In this document: positions 7,713 through 16,994 of the stretch, piece after piece
Layout: each line of letters opens with the position of its first letter
How positions within the stretch are numbered: the stretch's first letter is position 1
DNA from: Natronorubrum halophilum
Lineage (GTDB): Archaea; Halobacteriota; Halobacteria; Halobacteriales; Natrialbaceae
Length of the DNA: 64,000 nucleotides
NCBI RefSeq assembly: GCF_003670115.1
Contig: NZ_QQTY01000005.1
Location: 372,001-436,000 of the forward strand
Reading direction: 5' to 3'
Position numbers and translations under genes: made by a program
Notes under the pieces: generated by a model
What the model saw: the letters and a program-made list of their open reading frames with translations, nothing else
Database searches by the model: none
What the model was told of the DNA's origin: nothing

Positions 7713-9938
7713 TTAGGCGTCGTCGACGGTCGCGTTCCCGTCGGCAGTCGCGTTCTCGCCGGTCACGTTCTCGTCGGCGGTCACGTTCTCGTCATCGGCC
7801 ATTCCGTCCGTTGCGGTGTCGTTATCGGTGGCGTTTTCGTCGTCGGTCGGTTCGTCCTGCGTGTCTTCGGTTGCTTGCTCTTCGGGCGGCTCTATGTCCT
7901 CACCCTCGTCGGGCGGGACGATCTCCATCACGACACCCGTATCGCCCTCGGGAATGCCCATCCTGTTGGCGAGCACGTAGACGTTGCCCTCGAAACCCTG
8001 ACCGAACTGCCGAACGAAGTAGGGGAACGAGCCGTCCTCGCTGCCCGAGACCTGTAGCTCTTCCATGTTCCAGAGCTCGTCTCGAGGAACGATCTCCGCC
8101 TCGTCACCGCTGTCGGCTTCGTTACCGGTGCTCTCGTTGTCGATGCTCTCGTTGTCGATGCTCTCGTTGCCGATACTCTCGTTGCCGATACTTTCGTTGC
8201 CGATACTCTCGTTACTGATATTCTCGTTTTCGATACTTTCGTTACTGGCGCTCTCGTTGTCGATGCTCTCGTTGCCGTCGTCCGCTTCGGTATCGACGCC
8301 TTCGTCGGGTTCCGACGCGGCGAGGAGCCGTCCGGCGGGTTCCGCTCGAGAGGGATCGGATGTCCAGTCGCCGAAAACGTACTTGCCCTCCAAATCTGGG
8401 ATTTGGCCGGCTTCGTAGACGTGGCCGCCGATGATCGTGATGCCGACCATCTCCTCCCCGTAGACGTGGGGGTACTCGACGATCGGGTCCTGAAGTTCCT
8501 GGCCGTTGTACGGCGGTTCGTCCGGGGTAGAGTCCGGACACTCCGTCGGCGGATCGCTCGGGCTCTCCGTGCTGAAGCAGTGGGTTCCTTCCTTGACGTT
8601 CCAGCCGTAGTTGCCGCCGGCCTCGACGATGTTCGCCTCCTCGAAGAGGTCCTGTCCCGCGTCGGATGCGAACAGCCGTCCCTCGCTGTCGAACGAGATG
8701 CCGAAGGGATTGCGCATCCCCCACGCGTAGTACTCGGGGAGGGCGTCTTCTTCGTCCACCAGCGGATTGTCGTCCGGAACGGCGTACGGCTGGTCCGTTC
8801 CCTCCTGGTCGACATCGATCCGGTGAATCCCGCCGAGTAGGTTCTCGCTGACATCCTGACCGTTCCCGCCAGCGTTATCGTCGTACCAGTCTTCGACGTG
8901 GCCCTCCATGTCGTCGTTCGCACCCCCACCGTCGCCCATCGGGACGTAGAGGTAGCCGTCGGGACCGAACGCCATCGGTCCGGCGTCGTGATTGTACTGC
9001 GGCTTCTGGAACTCCATTAGAACGCGCTCGGAGTCCGGGTCGCCCTGCGTCAGATCCTCGTCGGCCCGGAACTCCGAGACGACCTCGACGTGGCTCCAGC
9101 CCTCGGGCGTCTCGTCGTTCGGCGGCGCGCTGTAGTGAAGGAAAAAGCGCCCGTTCTCCGAGAACTCGGGGTGGAGCTCGACGCCGAGCAGTCCCCGCTC
9201 GTCATAACCCTGTTCCGGATCCGCGTAGTCGCCCTCGAACGTGCCGAGTTCGACGAGCCGATCGCTGACGTCGAGGAACGGCTCGCTGTGCAGGCCGTCG
9301 TCGGTGACGACCCAGAGTTCGCCGATCTGGTCGGCGACGAAGTATCGCTCTCCGTCCGGATCGGCGGCGAAGTCCGTCGGCGCCGTCATGCCTTCCGCGA
9401 CCGTCCGGAGACCGATCTCTGCGCCCGGCTCGAAGAAGCTCTCGCTCTCCGCATCCGATTCGTCGTCGGCTGGCGCTTCCTGTCCGTCGACGGAAATCTC
9501 GCCGCGCATCGTCCCCGCGTGTGGCTCGCAGTAGTACTCCGCCATCTCGCTCGTCGCCTCGAACTCGAGCGTCTGGGTCTCGCCCTGTTCCGTCATGAGC
9601 TCGGTTCGCTCGAGTTCCTCGCCGTCGGAGCCTTCGATGACGAAGTTGTGCGCTTGCCCGTCGAGGTTCTCCCACGTGAGTTCGTACGCGGTTCCCTCCT
9701 CGAACTCGAGCGTCGGATTCTCCTCGTCCGCGATGTCGTCTGGCGCGACTCCCACCCAGCCGCTGGTCTCGCCGCCGAGTTCGATCGTCTCGGTTTCCTG
9801 AGCGATGCCGAGGTCACTCAGTGCGACGACGCCGCCCGCTGCCGCGGTAGCCTGCATCACGCGGCGGCGGGATATCGTCGGGTGATCGTCATCCGATTCC
9901 GGTGCGGAAACTGATCGCTCGTCTGGTTGTTCTCTCAC
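7713..9938 (-). CDS. Secreted blue-copper domain + PQQ-type sugar dehydrogenase fusion, sequon-rich linker
   Basis: The 741-residue protein starts with a Tat signal (RRR at 24-26, then VMQATAAAGGVVALSD). Residues about 50-152 form a halocyanin/plastocyanin-like type 1 copper domain with ligands His97, Cys137, His140 and Met144 (CEPHAGTM). Residues about 175-560 form a glucose/sorbosone dehydrogenase beta-propeller, whose members oxidise sugars with PQQ. A linker near residues 555-610 is an array of NES-type pentapeptides, inserted before the final propeller strand (FVRQFGQGFEGNVYVLANR). The C-terminal tail has six further N-x-T sites. The copper domain could pass electrons from the dehydrogenase to the membrane; that pairing is inferred. 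Confidence 0.88.
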   Translation of the reverse strand: MREQPDERSVSAPESDDDHPTISRRRVMQATAAAGGVVALSDLGIAQETETIELGGETSGWVGVAPDDIADEENPTLEFEEGTAYELTWENLDGQAHNFVIEGSDGEELERTELMTEQGETQTLEFEATSEMAEYYCEPHAGTMRGEISVDGQEAPADDESDAESESFFEPGAEIGLRTVAEGMTAPTDFAADPDGERYFVADQIGELWVVTDDGLHSEPFLDVSDRLVELGTFEGDYADPEQGYDERGLLGVELHPEFSENGRFFLHYSAPPNDETPEGWSHVEVVSEFRADEDLTQGDPDSERVLMEFQKPQYNHDAGPMAFGPDGYLYVPMGDGGGANDDMEGHVEDWYDDNAGGNGQDVSENLLGGIHRIDVDQEGTDQPYAVPDDNPLVDEEDALPEYYAWGMRNPFGISFDSEGRLFASDAGQDLFEEANIVEAGGNYGWNVKEGTHCFSTESPSDPPTECPDSTPDEPPYNGQELQDPIVEYPHVYGEEMVGITIIGGHVYEAGQIPDLEGKYVFGDWTSDPSRAEPAGRLLAASEPDEGVDTEADDGNESIDNESASNESIENENISNESIGNESIGNESIGNESIDNESIDNESTGNEADSGDEAEIVPRDELWNMEELQVSGSEDGSFPYFVRQFGQGFEGNVYVLANRMGIPEGDTGVVMEIVPPDEGEDIEPPEEQATEDTQDEPTDDENATDNDTATDGMADDENVTADENVTGENATADGNATVDDA
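8131..8274 (-). repeat. 15-bp tandem repeat encoding NESI(D/G) pentapeptides
   Basis: On the plus strand the unit is CTCTCGTTGTCGATG and close variants, starting at 8131, 8146, 8161, 8176, 8191, 8206, 8221, 8236, 8251 and 8266. The differences between units are mostly silent or change one residue. Every unit keeps an N-glycosylation sequon: nine NES and one NIS across ten units. It lies inside the sugar-dehydrogenase gene and keeps its frame. Confidence 0.9.
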
Positions 9939-10103
9939 GCCAGTGCTGGCGGCCGATGTTTAAATAAATCGACCCGGCCGTTCCTCCGAGTTCCTCGCTC
10001 AACAGCCTCTTGTCTTCGAACCGCCCGACGGAGGCGACTGTAAACGAATATTACTCGAATACCATCGGCGATATTATTCCGCTCTAATCAGTCGTTCAAC
10101 CGA

Positions 10104-11786
10104 TCAGACCGCGCCGCCGGGCTGGTACTCGCCGAACTCGTCGCGCATGACGTTACAGATCTCGCCGACCGTCGCGTACACCTTCACCGCCTCGATGATG
10201 TACGGCATCAGGTTCTCGTCGCCCCGGGCGGCCTCGCGCAGCGCCTCGAGTTTCGCCTCGACGGCCTCGCCATCGCGTTGCTGGCGGGTGGACTCGAGGC
10301 TGTCGATCTGGCGCTGCTGGTCCTCCGGGGTGACTTCTTCGACGTCCATCTGCGGGTCCTCGTCGACTTCGAACTCGTTGACGCCGACGATGATGCGCTC
10401 TTTCGATTCGATTTCAGTCTGGCGGTCGAAGGCGGTGTCCTGGATCTGGCGCTGGACCCACTGCTGTTCGATCGCCTCGCGCATGCCGCCGCGTTCGTCG
10501 ACCTCCTCGAGGATTTCGTAGGCGTCCGCCTCGACCTCGTCGGTCAGCGATTCGACGTAGTAACTCCCCGCGAGCGGGTCGACGGTGTCGGCCGCACCGG
10601 ACTCGTGGGCGAGGATCTGCTGGGTTCGGAGGGCGGTTCGGACGGACTCCTCGGTCGGCAGCGCGAGCGCCTCGTCCTTGCCGTTCGTGTGGAGGCTCTG
10701 GGTACCGCCGAGGACGGCGGCGAGCGCCTGATAGGCGACGCGGACGACGTTGTTCTCGATCTGCTGGGCGGTGAGCATCGAGCCCGCGGTCTGGGTGTGG
10801 AACTTAAGCTGTTTGGATTTGGGATCGTCCGCGTCGAAGCGCTCGTCGATGATGTCGTGCCACATTCGACGGGCGGCGCGGAACTTGGCGACCTCCTCGA
10901 AGATGTTGTTGTGGCCGTTGAAGAAGAAGGACAGCTGCGGCGCGAACTCGTCGACGTCGAGGCCGGCCTCGATCGCCGTTTCGACGTATTCGATGCCGTC
11001 ACCGAGCGTGAAGGCGAGTTCCTGGGCCGCTGTCGACCCCGCTTCGCGGATGTGATAGCCCGAGATCGAGATCGTGTTGAACTTCGGCGTTTCGGCGGCG
11101 CAAAAGTCGAAGATGTCCGTAATGATCCGCATCGACTGCTCCGGGGGATAGATGTAGGTGTTGCGCGCGATGTACTCTTTCAAGATGTCGTTCTGGATCG
11201 TTCCGCGGAGTTCCTCGCGATCGACGCCCTGCTGGTCGCCAACGGCGATGTACATCGCGAGCAGGACCGACGCCGGGGCGTTGATCGTCATCGAAGTCGA
11301 GACCTCGTCGAGAGGAATGCCGTCGAAGACGGTCTCCATGTCGTCGAGGGAGTCGATCGCGACGCCGGCCTTCCCGATCTCGCCGGCGGCCATGCCGGCG
11401 TCGGAGTCGTACCCCATCTGGGTCGGCAGATCGAACGCCATCGAGAGTCCCGTCTGGCCCTGATCGAGCAGGTAGTGGTAGCGCTCGTTGGTATCCGCCG
11501 GCGTCGAAAAGCCGGCGTACTGGCGCATCGTCCAGAGCCGACCGCGGTACCCCGTCGAGTAGACCCCGCGCGTGTAGGGCGGGTCACCCGGATAGCCCAG
11601 ATCCTGCGTGTAGTCGTGGTCTGCGATGTCTGCGGGCGTATAGAGTCGATCGACCTCCTGACCCCCCGTATCCGTCGTAAACGTCTCCTTTCGCTCCCCG
11701 AACCGTTCGATCACCGGTTCGACGTCTTCCTCGTGCCACTCCTCCCGATCGGCACGGATCTCCTCGAGATCGTCGGAATCAAACAT
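10104..11786 (-). CDS. mcmA1: Methylmalonyl-CoA mutase, large (catalytic) subunit without B12 domain
   Basis: The 560-residue protein carries the mutase TIM-barrel: YTPADI near the start, [30 protein letters not shown] and [12 protein letters not shown], all diagnostic of the acyl-CoA mutase catalytic domain. It stops at the residues before a cobalamin-binding domain (DxHxxG is absent), as in archaea where the B12-binding subunit is a separate gene; no such gene is in this window. It converts methylmalonyl-CoA to succinyl-CoA, used for propionate, odd-chain and branched substrates. It is flanked by an unrelated small membrane protein gene on the other strand. Confidence 0.95.
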   Translation of the reverse strand: MFDSDDLEEIRADREEWHEEDVEPVIERFGERKETFTTDTGGQEVDRLYTPADIADHDYTQDLGYPGDPPYTRGVYSTGYRGRLWTMRQYAGFSTPADTNERYHYLLDQGQTGLSMAFDLPTQMGYDSDAGMAAGEIGKAGVAIDSLDDMETVFDGIPLDEVSTSMTINAPASVLLAMYIAVGDQQGVDREELRGTIQNDILKEYIARNTYIYPPEQSMRIITDIFDFCAAETPKFNTISISGYHIREAGSTAAQELAFTLGDGIEYVETAIEAGLDVDEFAPQLSFFFNGHNNIFEEVAKFRAARRMWHDIIDERFDADDPKSKQLKFHTQTAGSMLTAQQIENNVVRVAYQALAAVLGGTQSLHTNGKDEALALPTEESVRTALRTQQILAHESGAADTVDPLAGSYYVESLTDEVEADAYEILEEVDERGGMREAIEQQWVQRQIQDTAFDRQTEIESKERIIVGVNEFEVDEDPQMDVEEVTPEDQQRQIDSLESTRQQRDGEAVEAKLEALREAARGDENLMPYIIEAVKVYATVGEICNVMRDEFGEYQPGGAV

Positions 11787-11996
11787 TATCTTTTACTGTA
11801 GATGGGGTGGGGCTTGAAGGTTGATGAACGCGGCCAAAATCGTCTCGAGCGGGGATTCGTCGATATCGGGTCCGGTAGGTTCGCCGACTTGAGTCGACCG
11901 GATGGCGGTTCCCGACGGTATCCGAAACCGGTCCGTTCCCGTGGCCGTCGCGGCGATCGGGACGACCTTTTTCACTCGAGCCGTAGTGGGGCCGGT

Positions 11997-12236
11997 ATGG
12001 AGCCGCCGTTGCCGAGCGGTGACGAGACGCGCGACCGTCGTCGAGCGACGCTGTACGTTGCCCCGTTTCTCGCGATCGGGCTGTTGAACCTCGTCGTGTT
12101 GCTCCGGTGGGGGCTGGATCCGCTGTGGGCCTTCGCGATCTTGCCGCCGATCCTGGCCATCACTGCGATCGGGTGGATCGCGTTTCGTCACGGGGTCGGC
12201 GAGCGTCCACAGCGAACGGGGAATCGAGGCGAGTAG
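11997..12236 (+). CDS. Small two-helix membrane protein
   Basis: I chose ATG 11997 (MEPPLPSGDETRDRRR) because upstream residues in the frame are basic and shadow-like. The 79-residue product has a charged N-terminus, two transmembrane helices (about residues 20-38 and 43-63) and a basic C-terminal tail. This is a common haloarchaeal hypothetical architecture. No motif indicates a function. Confidence 0.7.
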   Translation: MEPPLPSGDETRDRRRATLYVAPFLAIGLLNLVVLLRWGLDPLWAFAILPPILAITAIGWIAFRHGVGERPQRTGNRGE

Positions 12237-12353
12237 TGGCCCCGCCCATCGATAACGACCTGGGACGGCAGTCGGCCGTCTGCTATTGATACGCACGCTT
12301 CGTGCCGGTTCGGATCATCGAAGCGGTATCGGTGGAGGTGTCGTGGAAGACGC

Positions 12354-13343
12354 CTACTCGAACGCCCCCCGAAGCGCCTCGCCGGCGCGCCTGCGTACAT
12401 CGTCGGCCGCCTCGACGCCCGGGAACGGTCCCGCGAGACGACGCATATTGGCGAAATCGTGGATCATATCGTCGTAGTGCGTGTGCTCGACCGGGACGCC
12501 CGCGTCCTCGAGCGCCTCGCCGTAGGCGAACTGCTCGTCGCGAAGCGGGTCGTAGCCGCAGGTGTACAGGGCCGCGGGTGGGAGTTCGGCGAGTATTCGC
12601 TCGCGAGCCCGAAGCGGTGACGCTCGAGGGTTCGCGCCGTCGATGTCGTCTCGAAGGTAGTGGTTCCAGAACCACACCATTGCGCGGGTCGTCAGGAAGT
12701 AGCCGTCCGCGTTTTCCTCGTAGGAGCGGGTGGCGTACGAGTGGTCGGTCACCGGATAGAACAGCACCTGATGATCGATGTCTGGGGCACCGACGTCCTT
12801 CTCGACGGCCATCTGTGCGACGACGGTCGCGAGATTGCCACCCGCGCTCTCGCCGGCGACGGCTAGCCCTTCGGTCGCGCCGAGTTCGGCGGCGTTATCA
12901 GCCGTCCACTTCGTGGCGAGGTACGCGTCCTCGACGGCAGCGGGAAACGGGTGTTCCGGCCCCTTTCGGTAGTCGACGGAGACGACGACGCAGTCGCCCT
13001 CGTTCGCCAGCGATCGCGCGACGCCGTCGTGCGTATCCAGATTGCCGGCGACCCAGCCGCCGCCGTGGAAGTAGACGACCGCGGGGAGGTCTCGGCTCGG
13101 ATCCGGATCGTACGTCCGTACCCGGATATCCCGGGCGTACGCTCGGATCTTTCGCTCGTTCACCGCGGCGACCGATTCTGGCTCGACGTCCGGCGTGAAC
13201 AGATCGCCGAGCAGCGCCCGGGCCTGCTCGGGGGATAAGTGGGTGAGGTCGGGCGCACCTACTTCGACTAGCTCGTCCAGGAGCGCTTGAGCGTCCGAAT
13301 CTACGTCTTCGGCGCGTCGCTCGTCGATCGGTGTAGTAGACAT
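12354..13343 (-). CDS. Alpha/beta hydrolase, HSL/GDXG family esterase
   Basis: The 329-residue protein has the oxyanion-hole motif HGGGW at residues 93-97 and the nucleophile motif GESAGG with Ser166. A C-terminal Asp (YDPLRDE) and His (MIHDF) complete the triad. This is the hormone-sensitive-lipase (GDXG) family, which hydrolyses short-chain esters in the cytoplasm. No signal peptide is seen. The start ATG directly follows the TGA of a 27-codon reading frame on the same strand, which could couple translation. Confidence 0.92.
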   Translation of the reverse strand: MSTTPIDERRAEDVDSDAQALLDELVEVGAPDLTHLSPEQARALLGDLFTPDVEPESVAAVNERKIRAYARDIRVRTYDPDPSRDLPAVVYFHGGGWVAGNLDTHDGVARSLANEGDCVVVSVDYRKGPEHPFPAAVEDAYLATKWTADNAAELGATEGLAVAGESAGGNLATVVAQMAVEKDVGAPDIDHQVLFYPVTDHSYATRSYEENADGYFLTTRAMVWFWNHYLRDDIDGANPRASPLRARERILAELPPAALYTCGYDPLRDEQFAYGEALEDAGVPVEHTHYDDMIHDFANMRRLAGPFPGVEAADDVRRRAGEALRGAFE

Positions 13344-13427
13344 TCAATAACTCCACACGCCGTTGTAGGTCATAAAGGCACCACGATAGTCGAAATAATT
13401 CAACGTTCTAGATGGAATTTCGCTCAT
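13344..13427 (-). CDS. Possible 27-residue leader peptide or 3' gene remnant
   Basis: A short frame (MSEIPSRTLNYFDYRGAF...) ends with a TGA that directly abuts the esterase ATG, so the spacing is zero. It is aromatic-rich and its DNA is more AT-rich than its surroundings. The frame is open further upstream, so it may instead be the tail of a lost gene. I do not recognise the peptide. Confidence 0.3.
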   Translation of the reverse strand: MSEIPSRTLNYFDYRGAFMTYNGVWSY

Positions 13428-13566
13428 ACGATACCATCCCGACTCTATTTCAGTAACTGCAGATGATTCCCGAAAGCGACGCGCGTCTCGAGAAGGCGTA
13501 CGTCGGTGCCGCCGAACGAACGGCGGCGAGACGGGCACGCATCTGCGATTCGGAGAGAACGGTGCG

Positions 13567-14064
13567 ATGACAGAAACTGTCAAATCGATGTCGGCCGAAC
13601 CGTACTGTATGACACTCGATGTCGACATCCCCGACCCGCCGGCGCTCGACGGACCGCAGAATCCCGGCGCGTACGACGCCGTCGACGAACCGGAGGAATG
13701 GTCGGGCGATACCGTTCCCCACGAAGCGTTAGCGACGTTTTTACAGGAGGGCGCGTGGGAAGACGGGTTCGATGAATGGCGTGATTACACGTACATGACC
13801 GCAGACGAGTTCCGGCTCGTGCGTGAACTGGGATTGATCCGTGGATTCGATTTTTACTGGAACGTGTCTTCAGCGGACGTCGGCTACCAGGCGCCGACCG
13901 TCCCCGAAGACCTACCACCGCCGTACGATGAAACGCTTGAGCGGGGCGATATCCAGGGTATCGAAGAAGAACTAGACGAACTCGGACGGACCGTCAGCGA
14001 AGTACTGGAGACCGATTATATCCACCGTAGCGGAGAGGAGTTCGGGTTCTTTAGCGATTATTGA
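13567..14064 (+). CDS. Acidic haloarchaeal hypothetical protein
   Basis: The 165-residue acidic protein has no recognised motif or membrane segment. Its composition (Asp/Glu-rich, few Lys) is typical of a real haloarchaeal coding gene, and the overlapping frames look like shadows. A Met at residue 8 or 15 could be the actual start. It is followed by a convergent 82-residue gene with 29 bases between the stops. No function is proposed. Confidence 0.65.
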   Translation: MTETVKSMSAEPYCMTLDVDIPDPPALDGPQNPGAYDAVDEPEEWSGDTVPHEALATFLQEGAWEDGFDEWRDYTYMTADEFRLVRELGLIRGFDFYWNVSSADVGYQAPTVPEDLPPPYDETLERGDIQGIEEELDELGRTVSEVLETDYIHRSGEEFGFFSDY

Positions 14065-14093
14065 CGCTGACGCGTACGAAATCGAACGATCCG

Positions 14094-14342
14094 TCACTCG
14101 TCGCGCCGCTCTTTGCCGTGGTCCTCACAGAGAATATCGCCCGTATCCGTGTCGAAACAGAATCCGTCTCCCGGTTTGATCCGTTTTCCGGTGGCGCCAC
14201 AACCATCGGCGTGGTCCAAGAAGTACTTTCCGTCGGCCTGTCCCGTTTCTAACCGTCCGGCCTGGGCTGCGAACCGAACGAGCCCTTCGCCGATCTGCGT
14301 TCGCTCGGTCGAGTCCGCCATCTCGAAGTGGATCAGTGGCAT
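14094..14342 (-). CDS. Small Cys/His protein, possible zinc-binding
   Basis: The start at 14342 (MPLIHFEMADSTERT) gives 82 residues. The C-terminal half holds HADGC, GFCFDTDTG and ILCEDHG, i.e. a set of Cys and His residues spaced as in a small zinc site. The N-terminal half looks helical. The upstream extension to 14492 is Arg/Ser-rich and overlaps the promoter of the neighbouring oxidoreductase, so I rejected it. I do not recognise a named family. Confidence 0.6.
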   Translation of the reverse strand: MPLIHFEMADSTERTQIGEGLVRFAAQAGRLETGQADGKYFLDHADGCGATGKRIKPGDGFCFDTDTGDILCEDHGKERRDE

Positions 14343-14472
14343 AGCTGCGTGCCAACGACGGGAGCAAGCGGAAAAAGACCGTCCCCTGCGATCGCTTCGC
14401 ATCGCGGACGCGTATGAGAAGCCGACGCTCGTCGGGTCCGGATTCTTGTAGCTCCTCGTACTGACACCGGGT

Positions 14473-15075
14473 ATGGTGGACAGAGACGCCACTTCGATCT
14501 ACGAGGAGTTCGGCGACGAGAGACTACCACCGGGACAGCGCCACACTGAACGCTTCCCGGTGCTCTCGAAGAGCGGAACGCCCTCGTGGGACATGGAAAC
14601 GTGGGAGTTCACCGTTACAGGTGCCGTCGAAAACGAGTTGGCGTATTCCTGGGCCGAGTTCAACGACCTTCCCCGAGAAACGCAACTCCAGGATTTCCAC
14701 TGCGTGACCGGCTGGAGCCGGTTCGATACCGAGTTTACCGGCGTGACGTTCCCGACGATCGCCGAGCGAGCCGCCGTCTCGGACGACGCCGAGCACGTCC
14801 TGTTCCACGCGCTGGACGGCTACACGACGAACCTTTCGCTAGAGGAATGTCTGCGCGAAGAGGTGCTGTTCGCGCTCGAACTCGAGGGACAGCCGCTCCC
14901 GTCGGAACACGGCGGACCGCTCCGCGTTGTGGCGCCGCAGCGATACGCGTACAAGGGGGCCAAGTGGGTCACAGGCGTCGAGTTTCTTTCCGAACCGAAG
15001 CGAGGCTACTGGGAGAAACGGGGCTACTCGAACACCGCAAACCCGTGGGACGAAGAACGGTACAGTACGTTCTGA
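14473..15075 (+). CDS. Sulfite-oxidase-like molybdopterin oxidoreductase
   Basis: The 200-residue protein matches the single-domain Mo-cofactor-binding sulfite oxidase fold (YedY/MsrP-like core): WEFTVTG, FHCVTGWSR with the Mo-ligand Cys77, and GPLRVVAPQRYAYKGAKWV, ending in GYWEKRGYS. The oxidised substrate is unknown; many archaeal members remain uncharacterised. There is no Tat signal and no dimerisation domain, so a cytoplasmic short form is likely. It stands alone in its strand group. Confidence 0.88.
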   Translation: MVDRDATSIYEEFGDERLPPGQRHTERFPVLSKSGTPSWDMETWEFTVTGAVENELAYSWAEFNDLPRETQLQDFHCVTGWSRFDTEFTGVTFPTIAERAAVSDDAEHVLFHALDGYTTNLSLEECLREEVLFALELEGQPLPSEHGGPLRVVAPQRYAYKGAKWVTGVEFLSEPKRGYWEKRGYSNTANPWDEERYSTF

Positions 15076-15172
15076 ACGGAGAATCGTGCGGAGTGCGGAC
15101 GTTTTCGGAATCCGGACGTGAAACCAGAATCGATTCGATACCCGTCGGAGGCGGTCGTCTCAACGTCCGGCG

Positions 15173-15757
15173 CTATCTGCCCGTCTCGTACTTGTAGGTC
15201 GCCGACTCGGGATCGATCCCGAAGTCCTCGGCGGACTCGCTGTTCGACGGCTCGTCTCGATCATCGGGCGCGCGTTTGAACGCCTCTCGAAGCCGATCTG
15301 GCACCCGGAACCGATCGATATCGATCTCGAGGGGGACGGCGTCCGGATCGACTCCGTCCCGTTTGTCCGCGAGACGTTGCTGGAGCGGCTCCGGAAGCTG
15401 TGACTCCTCGATCCGGCGGAAGCCGAACTGGGAGAGATAGCCACCCTCGCCCGTGAGCGCGTAGACGGTATCGAACCCCTCGTCGCTGGCGTACTCGACG
15501 AGTCGTTCGACGACGTGCGCGCCGACGCCCTGGTCGCGCCAGCCCTCGAGGACGCCGATACTGGTCAACTCGCAGACGTCGGTATCGCCGTCCACCTTGT
15601 GAATCCGGATCCGTCCGAAGCCGGCCTTTTCGCCCGAGTGTTCGTCCATCGCGACGACGTAATCGCGCGAACGGAACGCCGTCTCGTCGAGCCCCATCTC
15701 CTCAATGTGGTCGAGCAGCCAGACCTCCTCTCTGTTTTTCGCGTCCCGTACGTACAT
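15173..15757 (-). CDS. GNAT-family N-acetyltransferase
   Basis: The start at 15757 (MYVRDAKNREEVWLL) gives 194 residues; the longer frame upstream overlaps basic shadow sequence. The acetyl-CoA-binding motif A is LEGWRDQGVGAHVVERLV, followed by ALTGEGGYLSQFGFRR, the typical beta-strand/loop near the end of the fold. A disordered acidic tail of about 40 residues follows. The acceptor is unknown. Confidence 0.85.
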   Translation of the reverse strand: MYVRDAKNREEVWLLDHIEEMGLDETAFRSRDYVVAMDEHSGEKAGFGRIRIHKVDGDTDVCELTSIGVLEGWRDQGVGAHVVERLVEYASDEGFDTVYALTGEGGYLSQFGFRRIEESQLPEPLQQRLADKRDGVDPDAVPLEIDIDRFRVPDRLREAFKRAPDDRDEPSNSESAEDFGIDPESATYKYETGR

Positions 15758-15956
15758 AATCCGAAATAGGGGCCGTGCGGCCAAAAGTATTTGCGGGTGA
15801 TCTCCGCTCTCGGTAGCCCGAACCGATTGTCGGCCGTGACAGAAGAGAGTCGAGAACGGGGGGTGAGCGAGCGTACTGGTCCCGCCAAATCGTCTCGTTC
15901 GACCGTAGACCGGACGGGTCACCGCTCGAGCCTCGTGCAGGCGGAGAACCGCGTCG

Positions 15957-16892
15957 CTAACCGGCGGTTAGCGCCTTCTCGAGTCGGTCCTCGATCTCGT
16001 CGAGTTCGTCGCGAAGCGCCTCTCCCTCGGCGTCCTCGAGATCCTCGATTCGATCGGCGATCCCCTGTAACCGCGAGTACTTCTCGTCCTCGTCGACGCC
16101 GGTTTTCTGGACGTAGACGTCCTCCGAACTGTCGTAGACCTCGTCTTCGGAGAGATCGGTCACGGAGAGAACGACGTCCAGTTTGTCCGGATCGACACCC
16201 AGCACCCACTCGCGGGGAATGCCGCGCTCGTCGAGCGCGGCGAGGACGGTTTCGTCGTCCTTCGGCCGGCGGCGTTCGCGGGTCGTCCGCCGAACCGTGC
16301 CAAACTGACCGTGGAGTTCCTGGTCCGGGCCCAGTCGCTCGAGTAGTTCGTCTCGAGCCGTCGACCGAACCCCGTTCGCACCGCGCTGGACGTCGGATGC
16401 GAGGACGTAGTAGTCGGTCAGCGAGTCCGTGTCCAGCGACTCGAGGTCGGACCGATCGTCCACCGCGAGGCGTTCGATGACGTGTGCCAGCAACAGCGCG
16501 TCGTCGTGGACGCGCTCCGGTGGCGTCCGCGCGTCGGCCGCCGAGACGAGAAACGGGCTTTCGCCGCCGGTGGCCTCTTCGGGAGCCCTGCCGATCGCGT
16601 CGTCCTCGACGACGTAGGCGTCCGAGAGCGTGATCACCGCGGCGTAGGGTTCGACACCGGGCTGGAGGTCGTCGATCGCCGTCGCCTGACCCTCGAGTTG
16701 GTCGTCGAAGATGCCGAACTGCTCGCGCCAGAGGGGGCGTTCCTCGCCGCTATCCGCGAAGCGAACGACGATTCGGTCGTCGTCGGTCGCGTCGATCCTG
16801 AACGGGCGATCCGAGAGCGGCGTCACCAGTTCGGATCCGGGGTCGAGACGCTCACACCGAGACCGCAGGTCCTCCCAGTCGTCATCGTTCAT
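15957..16892 (-). CDS. Haloarchaeal hypothetical protein with C-terminal coiled coil
   Basis: I set the start at 16892 (MNDDDWEDLRSRCERL), which overlaps nothing and removes a 366-codon shadow extension. The 311-residue acidic protein has a beta-rich N-terminal half (ITLSDAYVVEDDAIG), a central region with ERVHDDALLLAHVIERLAV, and a C-terminal heptad-like stretch of about 45 residues (KYSRLQGIADRIEDLEDAEG onward). No catalytic motif was seen. It is divergent from the aminotransferase gene. Confidence 0.75.
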   Translation of the reverse strand: MNDDDWEDLRSRCERLDPGSELVTPLSDRPFRIDATDDDRIVVRFADSGEERPLWREQFGIFDDQLEGQATAIDDLQPGVEPYAAVITLSDAYVVEDDAIGRAPEEATGGESPFLVSAADARTPPERVHDDALLLAHVIERLAVDDRSDLESLDTDSLTDYYVLASDVQRGANGVRSTARDELLERLGPDQELHGQFGTVRRTTRERRRPKDDETVLAALDERGIPREWVLGVDPDKLDVVLSVTDLSEDEVYDSSEDVYVQKTGVDEDEKYSRLQGIADRIEDLEDAEGEALRDELDEIEDRLEKALTAG

Positions 16893-16994
16893 ACCGTGAC
16901 CTCCGACGGTCGCGGGCAAAAAGCAGTGCCCGGAATCTGCGCCGCCGCCGTCGTAACCGCAACCGGCTAATGGGAGCGATTCGCATGCACTCTC

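Noticed and set aside
7598..8218. Arg/Ser-repeat frame opposite the sequon repeat
   Set aside because: Shadow of the 15-bp tandem repeat on the coding strand.
8131..8274. CRISPR-like short repeats
   Set aside because: Units are contiguous 15-mers without spacers and keep a reading frame, so they are a coding tandem repeat.
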